Source: an uncultured Collinsella sp. (GTDB taxonomy: Bacteria; Actinomycetota; Coriobacteriia; Coriobacteriales; Coriobacteriaceae). From it: a DNA stretch of 6,904 bases. The notes beneath the pieces were generated by a model. It was given only the letters and a program-made list of their open reading frames with translations, had not been told where the DNA came from and ran no database searches. Below, piece after piece: positions 1 to 6,201 of the stretch. The position numbers and the translations under genes were made by a program. The stretch is from positions 1 through 6,904 of the forward strand of contig USHT01000061.1 of assembly GCA_900554455.1 (NCBI GenBank), read 5' to 3'. Position 1 is the first letter of the stretch. Each line of letters opens with the position of its first letter.

Positions 1-764
1 AACTTCTTCACCTGCTCGTCGCACTCGGCGCGGATCTTTTCAATGGCCGCTGCCTTTTTATCGGCGCTGACGATGTAGTGGCTGGCCGGGAAGATGGCCA
101 CATGCTTCACCACGTTCTGCCGGGTGCCGGTAACGGGGTTGAACTCCGTGATGCGGTCGATCTCATCCCCGAAGAACTCCACCCGGATGGCAAGGTCGCT
201 CATGTAGGCCAGATAGATATCCACCGTGTCGCCGTGAACGCGGAACAGACCGGGCGCGTCGGCGGCACCGGCATTGGTGTAGCCCATGCCCACCAGGCGC
301 TGCGGCACCTCATCAAAAGGAATCTCCTCGCCCACCGCAAAAGTGGTGGACTCCCAATAGCGACTCTCGACCGGCGGCACGCAGCGCAGCAGCGCACGGG
401 CCGAGGCAACCATGATGCAGTTGTCCCCGCGCACGATGCGCCCCAGAGCCTCGCAGCGCTGCGCCACCACGGCGTCGTCGGGCGCCTGCTCGCGCCACGG
501 ATAGTCCTTACGCTCGGGAAAGCGGCACACGTGCGCCAGGCCCACATAGGCGGCAAGGCTGCGCGCGGCGCGATCAGCCGCATCCTCGCCGCTCACAATG
601 TAGACCGTCGGGCGCGGGCGGCGCGCAAACTGGGCGGCCGCCATAAGCGTGCGGCCAGACTGCGACACAGCCAGCGTCACGTCCTCGCCGGCATCGAGTC
701 CGGCCTCGACGGTCTGCAGTGCCTCGGCAGTGTAGAGCTGCGCGGCTATACGGTGAATGAGCAT
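1..764 (-). CDS. mfd: Transcription-repair coupling factor Mfd, N-terminal part (gene continues beyond base 1)
   Basis: Mfd is the ATP-dependent translocase that displaces RNA polymerase stalled at DNA lesions and recruits UvrA to start nucleotide excision repair. Only the first 254 codons are present. They cover the UvrB-like N-terminal module (domains D1a, D2, D1b). Residues 31-40 hold a degenerate P-loop (SQSGRT) where UvrB has its Walker A motif, as expected for Mfd. MVASARALLRCVPPVE (118-133) matches the D1a/D2 part of Bacillus-type Mfd from memory. FRVHGDTVDIY (174-184) and IRVEFFGDEIDRI (193-205) form D1b. The helicase motifs and the RNA polymerase-interacting domain lie outside the window. 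The ATG is chosen because GGAGG lies about 6 bases upstream. UvrB is the alternative, because FFGDEIDRI and VAIFPASHY read very much like UvrB. However, UvrB would carry an intact Walker A near its N-terminus, so Mfd is preferred. Confidence 0.85.
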   Translation of the reverse strand, partial: MLIHRIAAQLYTAEALQTVEAGLDAGEDVTLAVSQSGRTLMAAAQFARRPRPTVYIVSGEDAADRAARSLAAYVGLAHVCRFPERKDYPWREQAPDDAVVAQRCEALGRIVRGDNCIMVASARALLRCVPPVESRYWESTTFAVGEEIPFDEVPQRLVGMGYTNAGAADAPGLFRVHGDTVDIYLAYMSDLAIRVEFFGDEIDRITEFNPVTGTRQNVVKHVAIFPASHYIVSADKKAAAIEKIRAECDEQVKK

Positions 765-789
765 GCTGTTCCTCCGGCATTGCAACGCC

Positions 790-810
790 AAAAGCCCGCC
801 GGGGCAAGCT
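790..810 (-). terminator. Weak hairpin upstream of mfd, possible terminator
   Basis: On the minus strand AGCTTGC and GCGGGCT can pair (7 bp including two G-T pairs) around a CCCG loop. The hairpin is followed by TTT, then GG. It lies about 25 bases upstream of the mfd start codon. The U-run is short, so termination would be weak, and chance is a real alternative. Confidence 0.25.
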
Positions 811-891
811 CGGCAGGTCGTACGTCAAATACATTGTCTGTCATGGTAGCGCATGGAGAGGACTCCGGCTCAAGAGCAAACCCAGCCCCGC

Positions 892-916
892 AAAAAACGC
901 CAGACGAAGATGCGTT
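892..916 (-). terminator. Candidate Rho-independent terminator after nth
   Basis: Six bases past the nth stop codon the minus strand reads AACGC, an 11-base interval, then GCGTT running into a T tract (six T in all, two of them used by the stem). The stem is only 5 bp (6 with a bulged G), so stability is modest. The position directly behind a stop codon and the T-run favour a real, if leaky, terminator. Confidence 0.4.
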
Positions 917-921
917 CCGCC

Positions 922-1587
922 CTACCCCGCTACGCGCACGCTGGGGCACAAATCTGCCAGCGGACACTCGTCACACTTGGGTTTGCGGGCGTCGCAGATC
1001 TCGCGGCCAAAGGTAATCCACTGGTGGTTGACCGATTCCCAATACTCGTGTGGCAAAATCTTGAGCAGATCCTGCTCGGTCTTGAGCGGCTCCTTGGCAT
1101 GTGTCTTGGGACTCAACATCAGGCGATGCGCAATGCGGTTGACGTGCGTGTCCACCGCAATGCCCTCCACGATGCCATACCCCACGTTGAGCACGATGTT
1201 CGCCGTCTTGCGTCCCACGCCCGGCAGCTTCACGAGTTCCTTCATGTCGGCCGGCACCTCGCCGCCATAGTCGGTGACGATCATCTGCGCGGCCTCGACG
1301 GCATGCTTGGCTTTGCTCTTGTAGAAGCCGAGTGACTTGATGGTATCGGCCACGTCAGCCACGCTCGCCCCGGCCATGGCCTCGGGCGTGGGCCACTGGG
1401 CAAACAGCTTCGGCGTCACCTTGTTGACCTGCGCGTCGGTCGTTTGCGCCGAGAGCAACACCGCGATCAGCAGGCGGAAGGGATTCTCGTGGTCCAAAAA
1501 GCACTCGACCGGGCCATAGCGACGGTTGAGACGCTCACACACCTCAACGGCGCGCTCGCGCTTGGCGGCATTGGTCTCACGTGGCAT
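922..1587 (-). CDS. nth: Endonuclease III (DNA glycosylase / AP lyase)
   Basis: This is a base-excision repair enzyme that removes oxidised pyrimidines such as thymine glycol and nicks the resulting abasic site by beta-elimination. At 221 residues it has the normal length for the family and appears complete. The helix-hairpin-helix LPGVGRKTAN (121-130) carries the expected catalytic lysine at K127. AVDTH (144-148) supplies the catalytic aspartate D146. Four cysteines at 198, 205, 208 and 214 give the C-X6-C-X2-C-X5-C pattern that binds the [4Fe-4S] cluster. LLSAQTTD (44-51) is the conserved segment near the DNA-binding face. The ATG is preceded by GAGGAG at good spacing, and the stop is TAG. 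The gene lies 63 bp after the ABC transporter and about 157 bp before mfd, on the same strand, so the three could share transcripts. No residue expected of an active enzyme is missing. MutY is excluded by length and by the lysine in the hairpin. Confidence 0.96.
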   Translation of the reverse strand: MPRETNAAKRERAVEVCERLNRRYGPVECFLDHENPFRLLIAVLLSAQTTDAQVNKVTPKLFAQWPTPEAMAGASVADVADTIKSLGFYKSKAKHAVEAAQMIVTDYGGEVPADMKELVKLPGVGRKTANIVLNVGYGIVEGIAVDTHVNRIAHRLMLSPKTHAKEPLKTEQDLLKILPHEYWESVNHQWITFGREICDARKPKCDECPLADLCPSVRVAG

Positions 1588-1622
1588 AACGACTCCTCAG
1601 CTCAACGGCACAATAAACTTAT

Positions 1623-1636
1623 GGACACAATTGTCC
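1623..1636 (-). repeat. Short inverted repeat between ABC transporter and nth
   Basis: GGACA and TGTCC form a perfect 5-bp inverted repeat around four bases, in the 63-bp gap between the ABC transporter stop codon and the nth start. There is no T tract after it, so it is a poor terminator. It could be an operator, an RNA-processing site or chance. Confidence 0.25.
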
Positions 1637-1650
1637 CACGTCCGAGACGC

Positions 1651-3453
1651 TTACGCCTCCAAGAATGCGCCGGTCTGACGGCTCCACAGGCTCGCGTACT
1701 CGCCACCCGCCTCGACGAGCTGCGTATGCGTGCCGTCCTCGACAATCTCGCCATCGGCCAGCACCACAATGCGGTCAAGCGCCGCCACGGTGGACAGGCG
1801 GTGCGCCACCACAATGGAGGTGCGGCCGCGCATCAGATTCTCGAGCGCCTCCTGCACCAACGCCTCGGACTCGCTGTCCAAGGCAGACGTCGCCTCGTCG
1901 AGCACCAGAATCGGCGCGTCGGTTAGGATGGCGCGGGCGATAGCCACGCGCTGACGCTGACCGCCAGAGAGCTTGACGCCGCGCTCGCCCACCATAGTGT
2001 CAAAGCCACGGGGCAAGCGGTCGATAAACTCGGTCGCATTAGCCAAGCGAGCCGCCTCGCGAATCTGCTCATCAGTGGCGTTGGGACGACCGTAGGCAAT
2101 GTTTTCGCGAATGGAGCGGTGGAACAGCAGCGCCTCCTGCGGCACGTAGGCAACCTGACGGCGCAGGCTCTGCTGCGTGCAGCGCGAGACGTCCTGGCCG
2201 TCCACGAGCACGCGGCCGCCCTGTACATCGTCCAGGCGCAACAACAACTTGGTGAGCGTCGTCTTGCCCGAGCCCGATTTGCCCACCAGGCCCACGCGCT
2301 GGCCCGCCGCCACATGAAGTGTCAGGTCATCGAACACGCTCTCGCCCGCCGCAGCGTCACGGTACGCAAAGCTCAGCTGCTCAAAATCAATCGCGCCCTC
2401 GGTCACTTTGAGCTCGGGGGCGTCCGGGTCATCTGCCACCAAACGTGGCTCGTCCAGCACGCGCGTCATCTCGGCCGCATCGCCGAGCGCGCGGTTGATG
2501 CGCTGCATCATGGAGCTTATGTAGTTCAAACGCATGGTGAGGTTATAGGTGTAGGTAAAGATCATGACGAGCGAGCCGGCCGAGATGCCAAACCACGCGT
2601 TGCCGCCCGCCACGAATACGCTCACCACGGCCATGGTGATGACGATAAGACCCGAGGTCGTAAAGTTGCGCTGCATCATGGCGTGCATCGAGACCGTCTC
2701 GGCGTCGCGCGCGGCACGATCGGCGGCGTCGAACAGATCGCGTTCAAAGTCCTCGCGCCCGCAGGTCTTGACGGCCAAGATGTTCGTGACCGCGTCGGAG
2801 AGCACGCCCGAGAGCTTGTTCTGCGCGGCGGACGTCGCGGCCGAAAGCGGCATGATGCGCTTGTACATAAGCCAGACAAACGCGATGTAGACGGCCATGA
2901 TGCACACCAGGATCACGGTAAACGTCGGCACCACCGGGGCGAGCGCCGCCACCGTGCAGATGACCGAGGTGATGGTGGGGATGAGCGAATACACCGTCAC
3001 GTCGACCAGCCCCGTATAGCCGCTCATAAAACGGCTCGTCTGGCTCACGAGCGATCCTCCAAAGCGGCTGGTATGGAATGTCATGGATTGGTTGGAGAGC
3101 GTGTCGAAGCATAGACGCGCCAGGTGATAGTTGCCTGCGATCTCGAGCTTGTAGACGGTGTAGTCCTGCAGCTTGGAGAGGATTTGGCCCACCAGGTTAA
3201 CGAGTACGAGCGCCAGGATATAGGGGCCGAAGACCTCAAACACCTGGTCACCCGCCACGGGACCGGCTTGAACGCGGTCGACAATGAGGGCCATCACATA
3301 AGTATTGGCAAACGTCAGCAAAAAGATGTAGCCCGCCGACGAGAACACCGAGAGAAAGACAATCAGCGGCTGCGTGCGCGTGACACCCCAAAACCGCTGC
3401 AGCGTGCGGCGCACGGTGGAGCGTTTCAGCGGACTGGTGTTTCTCTGAGACAT
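1651..3453 (-). CDS. ABC transporter, fused permease and ATPase (MsbA/MdlB-type half-exporter)
   Basis: This is a membrane exporter half-transporter of 600 residues, the usual size for one permease domain fused to one ATPase. The N-terminal half has about six hydrophobic spans (near residues 30-58, 76-92, 154-171, 176-194, 268-286 and 290-306). The ATPase domain is complete: A-loop tyrosine 364, Walker A GKSGSGKT (391-398), Q-loop Q439, signature LSGGQ (495-499), Walker B ILVLDE ending at D519 and E520, D-loop SALD (523-526) and H-loop H551. All catalytic positions are canonical, which fits a homodimer, and no second half-transporter lies beside it. The substrate cannot be read from the sequence; drug, lipid or peptide export are all possible. 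Start: an in-frame ATG exists at 3489, but it has no ribosome binding site, whereas AAAGGAAG precedes the ATG at 3453. The gene lies between rmuC and nth on the same strand. Confidence 0.93.
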   Translation of the reverse strand: MSQRNTSPLKRSTVRRTLQRFWGVTRTQPLIVFLSVFSSAGYIFLLTFANTYVMALIVDRVQAGPVAGDQVFEVFGPYILALVLVNLVGQILSKLQDYTVYKLEIAGNYHLARLCFDTLSNQSMTFHTSRFGGSLVSQTSRFMSGYTGLVDVTVYSLIPTITSVICTVAALAPVVPTFTVILVCIMAVYIAFVWLMYKRIMPLSAATSAAQNKLSGVLSDAVTNILAVKTCGREDFERDLFDAADRAARDAETVSMHAMMQRNFTTSGLIVITMAVVSVFVAGGNAWFGISAGSLVMIFTYTYNLTMRLNYISSMMQRINRALGDAAEMTRVLDEPRLVADDPDAPELKVTEGAIDFEQLSFAYRDAAAGESVFDDLTLHVAAGQRVGLVGKSGSGKTTLTKLLLRLDDVQGGRVLVDGQDVSRCTQQSLRRQVAYVPQEALLFHRSIRENIAYGRPNATDEQIREAARLANATEFIDRLPRGFDTMVGERGVKLSGGQRQRVAIARAILTDAPILVLDEATSALDSESEALVQEALENLMRGRTSIVVAHRLSTVAALDRIVVLADGEIVEDGTHTQLVEAGGEYASLWSRQTGAFLEA

Positions 3454-3529
3454 GGGCTTCCTTTCGCGTCTGATAGGGCGAAACGCCATTGTTGCACACT
3501 AAAGCGCACTTCAGGCAAGCGCGATGTGA

Positions 3530-3573
3530 AAGGCAGCGGGGTGCCCGCGTTTGCGCCGGTGCCCCGCTGCCTT
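3530..3573 (-). terminator. Long stem-loop after rmuC, probable terminator
   Basis: A perfect 12-bp inverted repeat (AAGGCAGCGGGG and CCCCGCTGCCTT) encloses a 20-base interval whose centre can also pair (GCG/CGC around CAAA). It begins seven bases past the rmuC stop codon. On the minus strand it is followed by only one further T, then CACA, so the U-run is short. The stem is strong enough to support transcription termination or protection of the rmuC mRNA 3' end. It separates rmuC from the ABC transporter gene. Confidence 0.6.
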
Positions 3574-3580
3574 GTTGCAA

Positions 3581-4936
3581 TTAGTCCTCGTCTTCTTGGT
3601 CTGTGGAAAGGCCCGCGGGCGTGAGTCCCAAGATCTCATCGGCTTGGTCGGCGTCTTCCAGCGCGTCGATATCCTTGAGCTTGCGCTCCATGACGTTGGT
3701 GCGCGTGGTGATAATGCCCTCGACCGTTTTACCCGCGGTCTCGATCTGCTGCTGGGCGCGGCGCAGCGCCTTTTGATAGCGCGGCAGCTCGGCCTTGACG
3801 GCGGAGAGCACTCGCAGTACATCGTCGGTGCGTTTTTGCAGCCTAAACGTCTGGTAGCTCATCTGCAGGCTGTTGAGAATGGCCGCCATGGTGCTGGGGC
3901 CGGCAACGTTGACGTGATAGTCGCGGCCCAGGGTCTCGATAAGCCCGGAGCGGCTGACGACCTCGGCGTACAGCCCTTCAAACGGCACGAACATGATGCC
4001 AAAGTTGGTCGTTGCCGGCACACTCAGGTACTTTTCGCAAATGTCCTTTGCCTCGCGCTTGACCATGGTGTCGAGCGTCTTGCGCGCAGCCGCCACGGTC
4101 TCCGCATCGCCCGACTCCTGCGCGTCGAGCAAGTGCTCGTACGCGTCGCCCGGAAACTTGGAGTCAATCGGCAGCAGCACGGGATCGCCCTCGTCCACCG
4201 GCAGCTTGACGGCAAACTCAACGCGCTCCGAGGCGCCGGGCTTGGTGGCGACGTTTTCCAGATACTGGTCGGGCGTAAGGATGTCCGCCAGGATCGCGCC
4301 CAGCTGCACCTCGCCCAAAATACCGCGCGCCTTCACATTGCCCAGCACACGCTTAAGATCGCCCACGCCGGTGGCGATGGATTGCATGTCGCCCAGGCCC
4401 TTGTACACGTCCTCGAGCTGGTCGCTCACCTGCTTAAACGATGCCGACAGTCGGTCGTTGAGCGTGCGGGAGAGCTTCTCGTCCACCGTCGCACGCATTT
4501 GATCGAGCTGCACGTTGTTGTCTTTGCGGATGGCGCCCAGCTGAGCATCGACCGTTTCGCGCACCTTGTCCAGGCGATGCTCGATACCCTCGCGGTTGGC
4601 ACCGAGCTGTTGGGCCGTCTCGCGGCGCAGGTCATCCATCCGGTCACCAGCTTGCGAAAACTCACGTGCGATGGTCAGGTAACGTTGCTGCTCCACGGCC
4701 GCATCTGTCGTCTGCTGCTGCGCGATGGCATTGGCCGTGCGGCGAGTTTCGGCCAGCGCGACGTTCAGGGCATCGAGCGCGTTGTTGGCCTGCTCGAGTG
4801 CTGCCAGCGTTTCCGCGCTACTGTCGCCACGCTCCCGCAACTCGGCACGCAGGCTCTTGAGCTGGAGGGCGCAAGCCACAGCAACCCCCACCGCCACCAA
4901 GGCGATCACAACAAGCACAATATCAATAGCAGACAT
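3581..4936 (-). CDS. rmuC: DNA recombination protein RmuC
   Basis: RmuC family proteins have a restriction-endonuclease-like fold. In E. coli, loss of rmuC raises inversion at short inverted repeats, so the protein is thought to act on DNA structures during recombination; its biochemical reaction is not established. The 451-residue product has an N-terminal membrane span (about 3-24), then a long alpha-helical, glutamine-rich coiled coil (about 27-190), as is typical. The RmuC core follows: LGNVKARGILGEVQL (198-212), LPIDSKFPGDAY (255-266), FVPFEGLYAE (316-325) and GPSTMAAILNSL (346-357). It ends in an acidic tail (DQEDED). Start: the frame is open upstream to a TTG at 4969, but that codon lacks a ribosome binding site. 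The ATG at 4936 follows GGCGGAG, though with a short 3-base spacing. The gene begins 51 bp after the helix-turn-helix gene on the same strand, so read-through from that cassette is possible. Confidence 0.94.
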   Translation of the reverse strand: MSAIDIVLVVIALVAVGVAVACALQLKSLRAELRERGDSSAETLAALEQANNALDALNVALAETRRTANAIAQQQTTDAAVEQQRYLTIAREFSQAGDRMDDLRRETAQQLGANREGIEHRLDKVRETVDAQLGAIRKDNNVQLDQMRATVDEKLSRTLNDRLSASFKQVSDQLEDVYKGLGDMQSIATGVGDLKRVLGNVKARGILGEVQLGAILADILTPDQYLENVATKPGASERVEFAVKLPVDEGDPVLLPIDSKFPGDAYEHLLDAQESGDAETVAAARKTLDTMVKREAKDICEKYLSVPATTNFGIMFVPFEGLYAEVVSRSGLIETLGRDYHVNVAGPSTMAAILNSLQMSYQTFRLQKRTDDVLRVLSAVKAELPRYQKALRRAQQQIETAGKTVEGIITTRTNVMERKLKDIDALEDADQADEILGLTPAGLSTDQEDED

Positions 4937-4987
4937 AAACTCCGCCCAACAAACCCAATCGAGCACCAATCAAAACCGCGATCAATC

Positions 4988-5551
4988 TTACCCCGCCATA
5001 CGCACCGGGCGCCCGGCCCCTTCTTGGGCGCCCCTCTCCTCCGCATATTCCATAATGCGGCGCGCCGTCTCCCTGCTCACCTTTGAGTCATCACCGGCTA
5101 AATATGCGTACACGTTTCCCTTATTCAGATTCAAATCGCGGCAGAGACCGTAGCGCGTTACACCCGATTCCTCTAGCGCTCCCAACGTTCTTTTTCGCAT
5201 CAGGGCGTTGATTCTTCTGTCCGCCACTGGCTTTTCCTTCACCGCTCTATACGCACGCCAAACGTTGGCATAACGATTAGGAAGTTTGTCCTCGGCGCAT
5301 AGAGATGCCAGGCTACCCGTTTGGGCGTACAAGGACAAAACGCCTCGGTAACCCTCTTCCATCCACGAACCCTCGGATAAGCCCAGAACGTATTCGGCTT
5401 TACCCTGTGCCAAAGCGAGCAAAAACAGGGGCTCCGCCACGCGCGGCGCAACCGTCGTCGCTTGCTTAACCAGTTTTCTAAAACTGAGCGACTGCTGTCC
5501 GGATAGCTCTCGGCAATAGCCTTTTAAGAATCCCTCAAAGGTCAGATTCAA
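4988..5551 (-). CDS. Helix-turn-helix protein, putative antitoxin/regulator paired with the nucleotidyltransferase
   Basis: This is a 187-residue protein that I cannot assign to a named family. The C-terminal third contains a likely helix-turn-helix: TLGALEESGVTRYGLCRDL (122-140), then LNKGNVYAYL (142-151) and SKVSRETARRIMEYA (156-170), which resembles the recognition region of Xre/LacI-like DNA-binding domains. The N-terminal part (1-110) is predicted mostly helical and gives no clear motif. The start is set at a TTG whose bases overlap the stop of the upstream gene (TTGA). It is preceded by AAGGAGG with 7-base spacing, and there is no better ATG, so the two genes are almost certainly translationally coupled. 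In two-gene toxin-antitoxin operons the DNA-binding partner usually represses the operon and restrains the enzyme; that role here is inference. G+C is about 53% in a 60-base sample, below the neighbouring repair genes. Two GC-rich palindromes lie near its 3' end. Confidence 0.75.
   Translation of the reverse strand: MNLTFEGFLKGYCRELSGQQSLSFRKLVKQATTVAPRVAEPLFLLALAQGKAEYVLGLSEGSWMEEGYRGVLSLYAQTGSLASLCAEDKLPNRYANVWRAYRAVKEKPVADRRINALMRKRTLGALEESGVTRYGLCRDLNLNKGNVYAYLAGDDSKVSRETARRIMEYAEERGAQEGAGRPVRMAG
5007..5033. repeat. Paired GGGCGCCC palindromes
   Basis: Two copies of the self-complementary octamer GGGCGCCC lie at 5007-5014 and 5026-5033, separated by 11 bases. They can form an 8-bp all-GC hairpin inside the last codons of the helix-turn-helix gene. 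No T tract follows on either strand, so this is not a standard terminator. It could stall ribosomes or mark an mRNA end, or be chance in GC-rich DNA. Confidence 0.4.
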
Positions 5552-6078
5552 CCGAGCACCTCCTTTTTGTATTGGCTGTATGCGCAGACCATCTCTTGAT
5601 AACTCCGCTCCGAAGGCGACGACGCCAGCGCCTCGCCCTCGTCGAATATAAGCCGTTCGAGCAGTCCCCAATCAAGTCGGTCGACGAATGCCTGGCTATG
5701 AAGATCGATGATGTCGTTCGGACGACAGGCATAGAGCTTCATTACCGCCAGGTCCTCCAAGGATGGCGTAAAGTACCTGATAAAGCGCGCCCCAATATCC
5801 AAGGGAATCAAACGATCTTCGTAATTGAACGGCATCTGATTACAATATGCCACCGCCATACCATTCACCTCGGGATATCGAGCTATGATCTCGCGGAGGC
5901 ACCTGTCTGCCTCAAACACATCGATGTCATGTGTAACCGAACGATTCGTCACATCGTTTAGCATGAAGGCGCCTCCTCCCACCAATACAACGCTCGGCCT
6001 GTCGTCTCTTGGACCTATTTCCAGCTCTGCCTCTTCGTCAATGCCCAACAGAGTCTGTTCTAAATCCTGCTTATACAT
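5548..6078 (-). CDS. Nucleotidyltransferase-fold protein (DUF6036/AbiEii-like), putative toxin
   Basis: This 176-residue protein has the signature of the nucleotidyltransferase superfamily: a glycine-rich turn VLVGGGAFML (31-40) followed by RSVTHDIDVFE (46-56), with D51 and D53 as the metal-binding pair. A third carboxylate may be D94 in LIPLDIG. The segment LEDLAVMKLYACRPNDIIDL (107-126) resembles the stretch seen after the catalytic core in AbiEii-type and DUF6036-type proteins. Such enzymes transfer a nucleotide to RNA, protein or a small molecule; the substrate here is unknown. The ATG is preceded by AGGA at 6-base spacing. Its TGA overlaps the start of the helix-turn-helix gene, giving a two-gene operon of toxin-antitoxin or defence type. 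Base composition is low for this window (28 of 60 G+C at 5821-5880 against 46 of 60 at 2161-2220 in the ABC gene), which suggests transfer. A housekeeping nucleotidyltransferase or a degraded family member are alternatives. Confidence 0.8.
   Translation of the reverse strand: MYKQDLEQTLLGIDEEAELEIGPRDDRPSVVLVGGGAFMLNDVTNRSVTHDIDVFEADRCLREIIARYPEVNGMAVAYCNQMPFNYEDRLIPLDIGARFIRYFTPSLEDLAVMKLYACRPNDIIDLHSQAFVDRLDWGLLERLIFDEGEALASSPSERSYQEMVCAYSQYKKEVLG
5559..5565 (-). promoter_or_regulatory. Ribosome binding site deciding the TTG start of the HTH gene
   Basis: AAGGAGG on the minus strand is a near-perfect Shine-Dalgarno sequence, 7 bases before the TTG at 5551. It lies inside the last codons of the nucleotidyltransferase gene. 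This fixes the start of the downstream gene at a TTG that overlaps the upstream TGA. The GTG immediately after AAGGAG is excluded because it sits within the binding site itself. Confidence 0.75.
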
Positions 6079-6201
6079 AACAAATCCTATTATTATTCAT
6101 CTTCAATAATACTATTCAGTCGCACGACAGGACCAACAGGATGCAAGAATTCCGCTCGTGGCGATAATCCCTACACCCTAGAAGTCCTAATGTGACAAAC
6201 G
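6079..6201. other. Intergenic region between the small membrane protein and the nucleotidyltransferase operon
   Basis: This 123-bp gap carries the promoter and palindrome described separately. A nine-codon minus-strand frame (ATG at about 6100, ending at a TAA inside the nucleotidyltransferase start region) is present but has no ribosome binding site. No terminator for the membrane-protein gene could be identified here. Confidence 0.5.
6109..6136 (-). promoter_or_regulatory. Promoter of the nucleotidyltransferase-HTH operon with internal palindrome
   Basis: On the minus strand TTGGTC (6131-6136) and TAGTAT (6109-6114) form -35 and -10 hexamers 16 bases apart. They would start transcription about 25 bases before the nucleotidyltransferase ATG. 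The spacer contains GTCG-TG-CGAC (6119-6128), an inverted repeat well placed to act as an operator. The AT-rich stretch 6079-6118 fits a promoter. Assignment rests on consensus matching only. Confidence 0.5.

Noticed and set aside
843..873. Possible mfd promoter, TTGAGC and TACCAT on the minus strand
   Set aside because: The spacer is 19 bases and the -10 match is poor; not strong enough to list.
78..1016. A 312-codon plus-strand open frame opposite mfd
   Set aside because: Antisense to mfd and the end of nth, crosses the gap between them, and has no recognisable domain.
2119..3114. A 331-codon plus-strand open frame opposite the ABC transporter
   Set aside because: Antisense to a gene with all ABC motifs; composition (many His, Arg, Ala) is that of a shadow frame.
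3454..3489. Twelve-codon N-terminal extension of the ABC transporter from an upstream ATG
   Set aside because: No ribosome binding site before it, while AAAGGAAG precedes the internal ATG.
4937..4969. Eleven-codon N-terminal extension of rmuC from a TTG
   Set aside because: No ribosome binding site before the TTG, and the ATG at 4936 puts the membrane span at the N-terminus as in other RmuC proteins.
3551..5086. A 511-codon plus-strand open frame opposite rmuC and the HTH gene
   Set aside because: It lies entirely antisense to well-supported genes, its translation has no family motif and is rich in His/Arg/Leu as expected of antisense reading in GC-rich DNA, and no ribosome binding site supports it.
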